In this document: one piece after another, positions 24,340 through 32,631 of the stretch | How positions within the stretch are numbered: position 1 is the first letter of the stretch | Layout of the letters: each line of letters starts with the position of its first letter | From: a virus | Direction: 5' to 3' (one strand) | DNA length: 50,919 nt | Virus record (IMG/VR): IMGVR_UViG_3300025674_009487 | Coordinates: 1-50,919 of that record | Made by a program: the position numbers and the translations under genes | The notes under the pieces: generated by a model | The model's input: only the letters and a program-made list of their open reading frames with translations | Told to the model about the DNA's origin: nothing | The model's database searches: none

Positions 24340-25851
24340 TTAGAATACTTGGCTGTAAGGAATACCGCGAACTGTGAAGCACTTACGAGGAACCTTAACT
24401 ACTGGTGAACCGAAGAGCATGAGCAAGAACTGCTTAGCAGCGCTTGTCTCAGCGAGAGGGCGACGTAAGAAATCAAGCATGCGAGCGAATTCAACAACGT
24501 TGCTATCCATTTGCATGAAGAGTGCGCGACCACAAGAGTGGCGCTCGATACCACGATCGATGAAAGAAAGGCTACCATCAGCTTCAGCAGGAACCTCATA
24601 AAGAAGTACGCATGAATCAAGATCTACAGCGTTTGCTGCAGCTGCGCTCTCTGAACGATAGATGCGGTAATAACCACCTTCCATTGCAGCAGAAGCACCG
24701 AGCTCAACCTGAAGGCCAGCTGCACCAACTTCCACACCGGCGCCTGCGCCATCATCGATAGTTACAGGAGCTGAATAACCGAGAGGTGAAACACCAATTA
24801 CTTTGTATTTGTAGAATTTACCAGCAGCAAATTCACCTTCAAGAGCAACACCATCAGCAACCTGTGCAAGAGCTGCAGCAGCACCAAGTGCAGGAGCTGT
24901 ACCAGCAGAAGCTGCAGGAGCTTTAAATTGGCGATGAAGGAAAGGAGCACTCATAACAGGAACTGGTCCCATAGGGCCCATGATGTGGAGCTGAGGGCCA
25001 GCACCATAAGTAAGAGTACCGCTACCACCGCTTACGAGAAGCTGATCATTACGGCCACCTTGGATAGAAGCTTTAACGAGTTGGCTGTAGATGCGAGGCT
25101 CTACAAAAACAACGTCAGGCTTACCAAAGCGAGGTGCAGAGTGTAGCTCACCAAGAACGTCGTTGAAGAGCTCAGGGATTGCAGTGTTTGTTGCAACAAC
25201 GCCACCCATATCGTGAGTATTATCTGAAAGGTCGCTTGAACGAAGATCACTTTGTGTGTGAAGTGCATCAGCTCTTTCAATTTGTTTGAGGATACCGTCG
25301 AAACCACGACCTGAAGCAGCCTCATCACCGTAGAAGAGTTGGCTTTCAACTTTACGCATAAGGCTCATTGTACCACGCTCAGTTTCCTCAGCAAGAGCGT
25401 TAGGGTTAGCACCGATGATACCAACAAGGTTAGCAACATCACTTACTGAACGACGCTCAGCCATGTATTTGATCTTAATTGCTTTACGCTCATAAGAAGT
25501 GCGTGAGCTACCAAAATCAGCGGAACCGCCGCCGCCCTCTTCGATGAAGGGATCAAGATCTTGGCCGTGCTCGTTGATTACTGCGAACTCGTGGATTGTG
25601 TTAGTAACCTGTACTTTAGGAAGTTTCTGCCAAAGAACGAGATCGTTCATGGTGAAAGTTGCAGAAGCAAGAACACTCTCAATGCTCTGAGGAACGATAG
25701 GTGAAAGCGCACCATTATCGCCACCTGCAGTTACAGCAGCTGTTTGGTAACCAACTTGGCTGTTTTTAACCATATCAGCGTTTTTACGTAGGGTATCATT
25801 TAAACGAGTAAGCTCGTTAACTGTCATTGTATCATTCATTTGAGGTAACAT
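24340..25851 (-). CDS. Major capsid protein (HK97 fold) with inserted domain
   Basis: A 503-residue protein. The N-terminal region (SIESVLASATFTMNDLVLWQ, TIHEFAVINEHGQD, FIEEGG, residues about 57-106) and the following KAIKIKYMAERRSVSDVA and ETERGTMSLMRKVESQLFYG match large-phage HK97-fold capsid proteins. Residues about 310-435 form an extra stretch, Ala/Gly-rich, then YKYKVIGVSPLGYSAPVTI and GYYRIYRSES, which reads like a fibronectin III/Ig-like domain before the C-terminal capsid core resumes (RALFMQMDSNVVEFARMLDF). The gene is clearly richer in G+C than its neighbours (31 of 60 bases at 24421-24480), as expected for codon selection in a very abundant protein. Confidence 0.88.
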   Translation of the reverse strand: MLPQMNDTMTVNELTRLNDTLRKNADMVKNSQVGYQTAAVTAGGDNGALSPIVPQSIESVLASATFTMNDLVLWQKLPKVQVTNTIHEFAVINEHGQDLDPFIEEGGGGSADFGSSRTSYERKAIKIKYMAERRSVSDVANLVGIIGANPNALAEETERGTMSLMRKVESQLFYGDEAASGRGFDGILKQIERADALHTQSDLRSSDLSDNTHDMGGVVATNTAIPELFNDVLGELHSAPRFGKPDVVFVEPRIYSQLVKASIQGGRNDQLLVSGGSGTLTYGAGPQLHIMGPMGPVPVMSAPFLHRQFKAPAASAGTAPALGAAAALAQVADGVALEGEFAAGKFYKYKVIGVSPLGYSAPVTIDDGAGAGVEVGAAGLQVELGASAAMEGGYYRIYRSESAAAANAVDLDSCVLLYEVPAEADGSLSFIDRGIERHSCGRALFMQMDSNVVEFARMLDFLRRPLAETSAAKQFLLMLFGSPVVKVPRKCFTVRGIPYSQVF

Positions 25852-25874
25852 AATATTATTTTCCTTTACTTATA

Positions 25875-26438
25875 TTAAAATTTAACGTGTGCGGGATTAA
25901 CACCGCTGTTTAGTTGCACAATTGCTTTGTTAAGGGCACGAGCTCTGTTAAGATCAGTACATGATTCAAGTTCAACGAGAGCTTTGCTAATTAAATCGTC
26001 AGTTGTAATTGCTTTGGGAGCTTCAACAACTTCTTTTTCTTCAACAGGCTGAATAGCTGTAACGCTCTTTTGAACAGGCTCGTTCTCAAGTGCATCAACT
26101 GATTTCTCAATTGTTTCTACCTTTTCAGCAGCTGCTTCTGCGCTTTTCTTGATCTCTTCAACTTTGTCGTCGATTTCAGATTTAGCTGCTTCAACTTTAT
26201 CATTGATGCTTTTCTCAATTTCCTCTACTGAAGGAACTTGAAGTGCATCAAGTTTAGCAACCAATCCTTCAACTTTTTCAGTTAAAGTATCAAGGTTCTT
26301 TGAGAAAGCTTCAAATTTCTCACTCTGCGCTTTGACGATTTCATCAGCAGAGTTTGCTAAAATTTGAGCGACTTTCTTTTCGTTGTTCAACTGCTCTTTG
26401 ATTTCCTCAAGAGCTGTAACAATGTTATTATCGGCCAT
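25875..26438 (-). CDS. Scaffold-like coiled-coil protein
   Basis: A 187-residue, highly charged protein made largely of heptad-like helix (residues about 5-115: EEIKEQLNNEKK, VEEIEKSINDKVEAAKSEID, VEEIKKSAEAAAEK), an acidic linker, and a short C-terminal helical region ending in HVKF. Such proteins directly upstream of the capsid gene usually act as capsid scaffolds, with the C-terminus touching the capsid protein. AGGAG precedes the ATG, and 23 nt separate it from the capsid gene. Confidence 0.6.
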   Translation of the reverse strand: MADNNIVTALEEIKEQLNNEKKVAQILANSADEIVKAQSEKFEAFSKNLDTLTEKVEGLVAKLDALQVPSVEEIEKSINDKVEAAKSEIDDKVEEIKKSAEAAAEKVETIEKSVDALENEPVQKSVTAIQPVEEKEVVEAPKAITTDDLISKALVELESCTDLNRARALNKAIVQLNSGVNPAHVKF

Positions 26439-26630
26439 TTTTTTACTCCTATATTTAAATTAAATTTCGATAAACATTTTAACAAACCCTATGTGCAAAC
26501 TAAACGCATTGGCGAAAATAATATCTGCAATGTGGTTGTTGGCTGCCTGTGTGGCGAGCCGAGGTCGTGGCATACTATATTAATATATATACCGTAGCTT
26601 TTTATTTTACAAAAATAATTTTATTAACGT
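26439..26630 (-). promoter_or_regulatory. About 190-nt leader of the scaffold-capsid unit
   Basis: This gap has no gene. It would be the 5' untranslated leader of the scaffold-capsid transcript. It contains an AT-rich near-palindrome at 26569-26593 (GGTATATATA / TATGCC arms with wobble pairs) near the 5' end and a GC-richer stretch at about 26535-26570. A leader of this length before the most abundant gene may serve mRNA stability or translation control; this is inference. Confidence 0.35.
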
Positions 26631-26662
26631 ATATAATTATACGCTAACTTTCCTTTTTTTAA
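26631..26662 (-). promoter_or_regulatory. Promoter-like element before scaffold/capsid
   Basis: On the - strand: TTAAAAAAAGG, then AAAGTTAGCG, then TATAATTATAT. It is nearly identical over 22 positions (one difference) to the element at 41068-41089, in a different intergenic region, which supports a specific promoter class. Confidence 0.6.
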
Positions 26663-26669
26663 TTTTATT

Positions 26670-28100
26670 TTATAATTTTTTTGGGTGTTTTGGTGCAACA
26701 CCTTCTGTTTGATACATTCTACGCATTTGCTGCAACATTTCCATAAACATTGCTTGATGATCTGCTTTGTCCATATCAGGATATTTTCTTACAATGAATT
26801 CCAAAAGTGTTTTAGCATCTTCAGAACTCATTCCATAATCAGCATATGCAATATCATCTTCCAATGATTGACGTGTAATAGGAGCAATTGCCTCTGTTGT
26901 TGATGCATTCATTTCTTCTTCTTCAGGAAGTTCATGATCATGATCAGCTTGATTTTCAAGTTTAGCACTTTGCATTTCTGTAAAATCAGGTGCTGAATGT
27001 TCTGGATCTTTGTTTTCCTGCGCAGTTATGTGATCATCATACTCAGAAGGCGTCATATCATCAGGATCTCCTCCTTTATCCATATCATCAATCATCTCAT
27101 GTAGTTTATCCATTACATCAGGATTCTTTAATTCAGGATAACGCTCGAGAAGCATTTCAAGTGTATCATATATCTTATGATCATCTTCATCTTTCATCTC
27201 TTTTTTAACTCTTTGAAGTTCCATATGATATGATTTATCACTGTGATATTGGCATTCTTTATCCATATCTTTGCAATCAGGGCAATCTTCTGCTTTCTCT
27301 ACTTCTTCCATCATCTCTTCTTTTGCTTCTTCCATCATTTCTGGTAAAGAAACTTTCATATAGTGATAGCTTGCTTGAAGATAATCTAATGCACGTGTAA
27401 TTTTTGTTTGTACCCATTCCTGTAAATCAATCTCATCAGGTAATTGTTCAAACATTTCTGCTAAATCGCTAACATATTCCTGAAGGATTTGTATTTGACG
27501 ATGCGTCATATCTTTATCGTGATATTCATGATCACTCTTTTCGATTTGTTCAACCATGCTTTTAATTATTTCCATAGTTGCATCAGCATTGCAAGGTGAA
27601 GATGTAATAGAAACATTCAAAACCTTTGATCTTTTAATGATTTTAGGATTTAAACGATCTCTTTCAATAACTTGGCCTTCAACTGATAAACCTATTGTTC
27701 TATCAGCACCAGCTTTTTTCATTGCTTCCATTGTTTCTATTAAAGATTTAACGGAAGGTTTATCAGAATATAAATAACCTTTAAGCATTGTTGCTCCATA
27801 ACCTTTGTATGAAGTTTTTTGTACAGCTTCAGGTTGCCCCATAACAAACTCAGGGCCTTGCTTGTGCTCTAAATTAAGAAAACCACGTTTTAAAAAGTAG
27901 TTCCAATCAATGCCATCTTGTATAATAATCTCACCAACTTCATCAGGTGCTTCTGTTGATGCGATACCCATAATCTTAATTCTCTGTGGTAAATCACGTG
28001 GCTCACCATCTTGGAATTCTGAATGTGTATATTGTAATTCTTTGCCAAGATTGATTGGCATCCACATATTAAAACTATCAATTTTCTTTTTATGTTTCAT
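26670..28100 (-). CDS. Prohead maturation protease with long acidic C-terminal region
   Basis: A 476-residue protein whose first 190 residues match the HK97-type prohead protease: IKIMGIASTEAP (about 41-52), catalytic His in FLNLEHKQG (H79), catalytic Ser in RTIGLSVEG (S139) and the closing VLNVSITSSPCNADATMEI. Residues about 200-470 are acidic and helical, with a small Cys/His cluster (CPDCKDMDKECQYH, about 274-287), and could act as an internal scaffold or be removed during maturation. It overlaps the upstream gene by 11 nt. Position between portal and scaffold is canonical. Confidence 0.85.
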   Translation of the reverse strand: MKHKKKIDSFNMWMPINLGKELQYTHSEFQDGEPRDLPQRIKIMGIASTEAPDEVGEIIIQDGIDWNYFLKRGFLNLEHKQGPEFVMGQPEAVQKTSYKGYGATMLKGYLYSDKPSVKSLIETMEAMKKAGADRTIGLSVEGQVIERDRLNPKIIKRSKVLNVSITSSPCNADATMEIIKSMVEQIEKSDHEYHDKDMTHRQIQILQEYVSDLAEMFEQLPDEIDLQEWVQTKITRALDYLQASYHYMKVSLPEMMEEAKEEMMEEVEKAEDCPDCKDMDKECQYHSDKSYHMELQRVKKEMKDEDDHKIYDTLEMLLERYPELKNPDVMDKLHEMIDDMDKGGDPDDMTPSEYDDHITAQENKDPEHSAPDFTEMQSAKLENQADHDHELPEEEEMNASTTEAIAPITRQSLEDDIAYADYGMSSEDAKTLLEFIVRKYPDMDKADHQAMFMEMLQQMRRMYQTEGVAPKHPKKL

Positions 28101-28554
28101 CTTTATTTCCTTTAAACTCTTGATTAAGTGCTTGGTTTATATCCATGCCATTATCTAAATAACTGAATAACAATAATGTTCCCCAGCCACCACATAATTT
28201 AAAATCACCATGCTTTGGATTGTTATTTCGCATTATATGATTTTTTGCTTTAATTAAATGTTCAGGTTTACATTGCCCACTTACAAAATGTTTTGCAATT
28301 CTTTTGCATTTATTTGTTGTTCTCAGCTTCTTTGAATTAAGTAAACCAATTTTAGCACTCTGCATAATCGCATCACCAATAGTTATATATCCAGGAGTAT
28401 CTGTTTTAACTTCTGTTTTAACTTCTTTAATTTCTGGTGTGTTTATATTTGCAGAAGGTTTTGTTTCTGCAGTGATTTGTTTTGTGCTTTTTTGAATTGC
28501 TGATATTTCAGCTGCATCTAAATATGCTTTTTCAAGTATTTCTGCAAAACTCAT
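28090..28554 (-). CDS. Unrecognised head-region protein
   Basis: A 154-residue protein between the protease and the portal-side genes. The N-terminal 60 residues are low-complexity (Lys, Thr, Glu); residues about 60-140 look folded (GDAIMQSAKIGLLNSKKLRT, LCGGWGTLLLFSYLDNGMD). AAAGGAG precedes the ATG and its end overlaps the protease start by 11 nt. It may be a capsid-morphogenesis accessory protein; family not recognised. Confidence 0.5.
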   Translation of the reverse strand: MSFAEILEKAYLDAAEISAIQKSTKQITAETKPSANINTPEIKEVKTEVKTDTPGYITIGDAIMQSAKIGLLNSKKLRTTNKCKRIAKHFVSGQCKPEHLIKAKNHIMRNNNPKHGDFKLCGGWGTLLLFSYLDNGMDINQALNQEFKGNKDET

Positions 28555-28581
28555 GTTCTCTCCTTTGATATTTACAGATAT

Positions 28582-29487
28582 TTATTTTTTTTGATCTTCT
28601 TTTTTAAATCTTTCAACCATCATTGCTGCATAATCCCTGCCTGCATTACCCCCCCAAATTTCCCACGCAGTATAACCTGCATCTGCCCAAGGAAAATCAG
28701 AATGTTTTTCAGCATATTCCTCATTTCCTTTGTGCCTGCTGAAGAATGAATGCATACGTTTGATTGTATCTTCTGAAAGCGCTTCACCATTTGCCAATTG
28801 ACGTGCTCTCGTCCAACCAACTTGTGTTCCACCTTTTACTTTATCACCATGTTCTTCACGAGCTTTGATCGCACGTTTAGCACGCTCCTGAACTGCTTTA
28901 GGAGGAACATATGTTTTACTTTTTGCAAGCATTTCCAAAACATCTTCGTGTTTTGCTGTAATCATTTTCATGATTGATTTCTTGTGTTTATCCCATAAAT
29001 GTGCATCAGCTTTTCTTGCACCGCTTTTTGAATCAAATAAAAACGCATAGACACGCGCACGTGCCCAGGATTGAGGTGTTTGCCCAGGGCGATGGCCGCT
29101 TGTTGCTGCTGCTTTTAATCCCTTATCATATACTTCTTCAATAATACTTCTTGATACACCTGATACTTTACTTGCAGCACGAATAAATTCTTTTTTGCCT
29201 GGCTTCTTAATTTCTTCACGAACAGCATCAGCTTTCTTTGATTTCGTTCCCTTGTTTTGTTTCTTTGATTTATCTAAATCATAATCATCACCAGGGAGTG
29301 GGCCCTCTATAATTTCCCCAGTTTCTTTTAAATGAAGTTGCCTTCTTTCAATCTCTTTTTCTCTTTTGAGTGCAATATCTTTAGGTAATCCTTCGAAGTA
29401 CTGGGCTGGGTGTTCTTTGCCATCTTTATCATGATCTACTTTTGATTTGATTAAATCGTAAGCTTTCGAAAGTGCTTCACTAAACAT
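28582..29487 (-). CDS. Conserved phage head-region protein with ARQLA..WGGxAGR C-terminal motif
   Basis: A 301-residue basic protein. The start is the ATG at 29487 (AAGGAAG upstream); it lies 8 nt inside the end of the endonuclease gene. A middle segment (HRPGQTPQSWARARVYAFL, then GARKADAHLWDKHKK, residues about 155-195) and a C-terminal segment (ARQLANGEALSEDTIKRMHS, then GYTAWEIWGGNAGRDYA, about 225-290) recall short domains that occur in phage proteins near portal and protease genes; I know them as conserved but without settled function. A DNA-binding or head-assembly role is possible. Confidence 0.6.
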   Translation of the reverse strand: MFSEALSKAYDLIKSKVDHDKDGKEHPAQYFEGLPKDIALKREKEIERRQLHLKETGEIIEGPLPGDDYDLDKSKKQNKGTKSKKADAVREEIKKPGKKEFIRAASKVSGVSRSIIEEVYDKGLKAAATSGHRPGQTPQSWARARVYAFLFDSKSGARKADAHLWDKHKKSIMKMITAKHEDVLEMLAKSKTYVPPKAVQERAKRAIKAREEHGDKVKGGTQVGWTRARQLANGEALSEDTIKRMHSFFSRHKGNEEYAEKHSDFPWADAGYTAWEIWGGNAGRDYAAMMVERFKKEDQKK

Positions 29488-30052
29488 TGCTCTTCCTTTT
29501 CTTGCAGTTGTTTTGATGCCATCGTTTCCAGTTACCTTTAGATGTTTCTTTACCGCAATGGCTACATTTATATTTAACACCATTCTTAAATCTATCAGCA
29601 AGCGATTTGCCTTCTGATATCATTTTTTGATGTTGATCTAATGCATGTTCAGATAATGATTTTCTCAATTCAGCATTGTTTTCAAACTTTTTGATTGCTG
29701 CTTTACTCATGTTTCTTTTAGCTTCTTCAGTATGCTTAAATCCTATTAATTTGCTTGGTTGAGAATTGATATGATGAAACCCACCTTTTCCGCCTATTGT
29801 TATGTTATAACTCTGAGGATTGTTTACCATTTTTTGATTTACTACTACAGCTTCATATTCATATGCTTCTTCTTCAGAATCAAACCAAAGCAAGATTTCT
29901 TTGCTGAAATTATCTATTCCGTACTTTTTGTATGCTTTTTTTAAAGCTACACCGCTGCCCATATAAGTTTCTGTATTAGAGCCATCATGCACGCCATAAT
30001 AGAATTTTCCATTTACGTTATTAGTTATTTTGTAAATGTGTGGCTTATTCAC
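29480..30052 (-). CDS. Free-standing GIY-YIG homing endonuclease
   Basis: A 190-residue nuclease of the GIY-YIG class: the core begins HIYKITNNVNGKFYYGVH, followed by MGSGVALKKAYKKYGIDNFS and an EYEAVVV segment carrying the expected glutamate. A DNA-binding part follows with a NUMOD3-like stretch (GFKHTEEAKRNMSKAA) and a C-terminal zinc finger (CSHCGKETSKGNWKRWHQNN then C). A GTG at 30052 is preferred as start because GAGG sits 6 nt before it; another GTG at 30064 lacks one. It overlaps the portal stop by 8 nt and the next gene by 8 nt, so it sits flush between two virion genes. Confidence 0.85.
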   Translation of the reverse strand: MNKPHIYKITNNVNGKFYYGVHDGSNTETYMGSGVALKKAYKKYGIDNFSKEILLWFDSEEEAYEYEAVVVNQKMVNNPQSYNITIGGKGGFHHINSQPSKLIGFKHTEEAKRNMSKAAIKKFENNAELRKSLSEHALDQHQKMISEGKSLADRFKNGVKYKCSHCGKETSKGNWKRWHQNNCKKRKSNV

Positions 30053-31853
30053 TATCTTCCTCACTTATTTTTGTTTCATCATATGCTTTTTGTAATTCAT
30101 CTTGTATTTCAGTTTCAAATGATTTACCAATTGCATGTGTTAAGTATGAAGGATCATCAGAAGTTCCCATTGATGTTGGCGCGTCTGGTTTATCGTCATC
30201 ATCTTGTTGGCTGCCACTTCTTGATTGTTTCTTTGGCTTCTTTACATTTTCTTCTTTTAAACGAGCAAGTGCAATCTTCTTATCATCTGTTTGAGGCCTT
30301 GTTGATGTATCCTCTTTTATTTGATTGCCAGCAGAATCCATTATATCCACACCACCTGCACCATATCTTTCAGCAACTTCCAAACCTTCTCTATTGATTG
30401 CTGTTGATTTGAGTGATGCATAGTGAATACCAATAATATCACCATCTGCAAGAGGAGGTAAATCATGATAATGACGAATTTCATTAATCGTCATATAACT
30501 CATTTTGTGGTGCTCAATTTTGATTTTATCAATCGCTGAAATAGAATCCATTCCTGTAAATTGGAATACATACTTTGGGTTTATTTGTTTAACAATATAT
30601 TTGTTTATCCACACCTCAATTGATCTAACAAGTGGGCGTAATCCTTTCTCACGTCCTAAAAGAACACGAGCAAATGGATCTTGTGTAAATAAAGTATTCT
30701 TAATACGTTCAACCGTAAATTGGAAACCTATTTCTGCAGGATCTAACTGATAAACACCACAGATAACTTTAATTAAATAGTGCAGCCATTCCTGATATTC
30801 CATTTCAGAGTTTGATGAACCTAATTGAACTGATTGAATTTGTTCATCGTTATCAGGGTCGAGCTGAATAAGTGGTGTACGTTTTGCATTGTTTACACCA
30901 GTTAACATCTGGTAAAACTCTCTTCTAAACGCACGGAATAACTTGGGGTTCATTTTTGATTTAACTGCGATAATTCCTGATGTTGATATACCATTTGTGA
31001 AGTTTGCTGTATTGTAAGCTTCAGCATTAAATATGTTTTGAAGTGATTCATATATTTCTTCAAGCTCTGGGAAACCATATCCCATAACTTCAATATCAGA
31101 TCTTGGCCTACGAACACCAAAACATAAATCTTCTTGATTGTAATTTGCAACAATTTTATTATCAATAATCTGAACGTAATGTGTTCCATTAGGATCACGA
31201 CGTCCTGTTTGTAATTCTTTCTCAGTTAAACCTGCTCTTCTTATTGTTGATGCATCAACAGGTGTAAATGCAACAATCTTTCCTTTTTTATTACGAATGA
31301 TTTCGAAATTACATTGATCATATACTAAACTATCACGAACAATTTGACGCATGAAATGTTCAAACGTCATTTCCATATTTTCTTGTTCACTTCCACAGTT
31401 CGACATGAATGATTCTAATTCACGCATTTCTTCGTATTGTTCAGGTGTAGGAGATTCGCTGGGATCAGCAAGATAAATCCTAAATCCTAATCCATCTTCA
31501 TCCGCAAGCGAAGCAAATTCAGCCATCTGATTTACACGTGTTTGAATAATTGCTGCTATTATAGGATGCGATGCTAAAGCTCTCAATGTATGATAATTAA
31601 ATTTTCTTTTTCCAACTGTTGCATCGCTAAAAAAATAACCTCGCCCTGAGCCATCAGAAGCGAAGCTTGTTTGTGCTGCATCACGTGGATTGAAATCATA
31701 CGTCATACCTTGTGCTTTTAAGATGTCGTCCTGAAGCTCATTGATTATCGTGCTATCCTCAAATCTTTTTTGTAGAGCTTCTTCCATAGCAACTTCTTCG
31801 AGAACCTCGTCATATGTTTTATTTAAACCAAATAATTTATTAATTAAACTCAT
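30045..31853 (-). CDS. Portal protein
   Basis: A 602-residue protein with features of dodecameric portals: N-terminal region with HTLRALASHPIIAAIIQTRV (about residues 88-107), a beta-rich wing (PVDASTIRR, YVQIIDNKIVANYNQEDLCF), and a long conserved helix-rich part (YEWLHYLIKVICGVYQLDPAEIGFQF-type segment at about 345-372, here YQEWLHYLIKVICGVYQLDP). The C-terminus is disordered and charged (KKQSRSGSQQDDDDKPDAPT). It forms the DNA entry/exit ring at one capsid vertex. GGAGAG precedes the ATG. Confidence 0.88.
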   Translation of the reverse strand: MSLINKLFGLNKTYDEVLEEVAMEEALQKRFEDSTIINELQDDILKAQGMTYDFNPRDAAQTSFASDGSGRGYFFSDATVGKRKFNYHTLRALASHPIIAAIIQTRVNQMAEFASLADEDGLGFRIYLADPSESPTPEQYEEMRELESFMSNCGSEQENMEMTFEHFMRQIVRDSLVYDQCNFEIIRNKKGKIVAFTPVDASTIRRAGLTEKELQTGRRDPNGTHYVQIIDNKIVANYNQEDLCFGVRRPRSDIEVMGYGFPELEEIYESLQNIFNAEAYNTANFTNGISTSGIIAVKSKMNPKLFRAFRREFYQMLTGVNNAKRTPLIQLDPDNDEQIQSVQLGSSNSEMEYQEWLHYLIKVICGVYQLDPAEIGFQFTVERIKNTLFTQDPFARVLLGREKGLRPLVRSIEVWINKYIVKQINPKYVFQFTGMDSISAIDKIKIEHHKMSYMTINEIRHYHDLPPLADGDIIGIHYASLKSTAINREGLEVAERYGAGGVDIMDSAGNQIKEDTSTRPQTDDKKIALARLKEENVKKPKKQSRSGSQQDDDDKPDAPTSMGTSDDPSYLTHAIGKSFETEIQDELQKAYDETKISEEDSE

Positions 31854-31906
31854 TTTCTCTCCAATAGAAGTTGTGTATCATGTTGTTTGTCTCTTGATGC
31901 TTTTAA

Positions 31907-32122
31907 TTAGGCATCATATTTTTCTGAATTGGCTTTTTGTTTTTCAAGAAGCTCATCAATATTAGATAAACTTCCATCGAGCAATTTCCTTATATTTTTC
32001 TGCATATTATCACACATTTTCATGCAATCTCTTACTTCAGATTGTATCTCAGCAAGTGTATCTAAAGTTCTATCACAGAATAATTCAGTATTTTCAGCAA
32101 ATATTTCTTTATCGTTTTTCAT
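31907..32122 (-). CDS. Small helical protein, unknown
   Basis: A 71-residue, mostly helical, charged protein with three Cys (FCDR, DCMKMCDN) and likely coiled-coil character. AAAGGAGATATAAT precedes the ATG, and a TATAATTA promoter-like element lies at 32141-32160. It is cotranscribed ahead of the portal gene. No family is recognised. Confidence 0.55.
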   Translation of the reverse strand: MKNDKEIFAENTELFCDRTLDTLAEIQSEVRDCMKMCDNMQKNIRKLLDGSLSNIDELLEKQKANSEKYDA

Positions 32123-32140
32123 ATTATATCTCCTTTTATA

Positions 32141-32160
32141 CTTAATTATACACTTACAAT
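32141..32160 (-). promoter_or_regulatory. Promoter-like element before small gene and portal
   Basis: On the - strand it reads TTGTAAGTGTATAATTAAG, matching the AAGT..G-TATAATTA core of the other virion-block elements. It lies about 20 nt before the small gene start. Confidence 0.4.
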
Positions 32161-32181
32161 AGAATTTATTGAAATTATTTT

Positions 32182-32439
32182 TTATTGCATCAAATTTTGT
32201 ACGTTTGTATCAATTCGTGTGAGTGTTTGTTGCATATCATTCATATCATTTTTCATATCACTTAATTCAGTTTTAAGTTCTTTGATATCTTGCTTGTAAT
32301 CTTTTAATTGCTCAACTTCAGTTTCAAGTTTCTGAATTAACTTTGCCGTTTCTTTACTATCTTTGTGCCACTGATAGAACAATGTTATTAATCCTATAAG
32401 TGAACCTAAGCTTAACGCAATTGGTGTATCCATTTCCAT
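32182..32439 (-). CDS. Membrane-anchored coiled-coil protein
   Basis: An 85-residue protein with an N-terminal membrane segment (about residues 6-23, PIALSLGSLIGLITLFYQW) and a long coiled coil (residues 28-82, repeated L/I heptads and K/E/D). This layout occurs in phage spanin-like or membrane-effector proteins, but its place between fibre and portal genes is unusual for lysis. AGAGG stands 4 nt before the first ATG; a second ATG two codons later is also possible. Confidence 0.6.
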   Translation of the reverse strand: MEMDTPIALSLGSLIGLITLFYQWHKDSKETAKLIQKLETEVEQLKDYKQDIKELKTELSDMKNDMNDMQQTLTRIDTNVQNLMQ

Positions 32440-32462
32440 TGTTCCTCTGAGATTATATACGT

Positions 32463-32518
32463 AAACAGGCCCCGCCAGCCTGTTCTTGCCTCAATTGGCG
32501 CCACCTTCTACAAGAAGG
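32463..32518 (-). other. Structured intergenic segment with two hairpins
   Basis: On either strand it can form AACAGGC/GCCTGTT (7 bp, loop 7; 32463-32483) and CCTTC/GAAGG (loop 5; 32504-32518). It is GC-richer than the AT-rich surroundings and lies between the fibre terminator and the membrane coiled-coil gene, in its leader. No tRNA T-loop sequence is present. Confidence 0.35.
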
Positions 32519-32592
32519 GAAACTTCATTTAAAATAATCATCAGATTTATCCCAGTTAATTCTTTATATATTTTCCTTAAAACCTATTAAGT

Positions 32593-32626
32593 AAAAAACG
32601 AGAATTTAACCAGAGTTAAACCTCGT
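32593..32626 (-). terminator. Intrinsic terminator after the 946-residue fibre gene
   Basis: On the - strand ACGAG-(G)-TTTAAC pairs with GTTAAA-(TT)-CTCGT around a TCTG loop and six T follow. It starts 5 nt after the gene's stop codon. Confidence 0.8.
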
Positions 32627-32631
32627 TATTC

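Noticed and set aside
29488-29601. 38-residue N-terminal extension of the protein at 28582
   Set aside because: It overlaps the homing endonuclease in another frame; the ATG at 29487 has a good ribosome site.
32463-32518. tRNA-like fold
   Set aside because: No 7-bp acceptor stem, T-loop sequence or anticodon arm of the right size; no tRNA is recognisable anywhere in the window.
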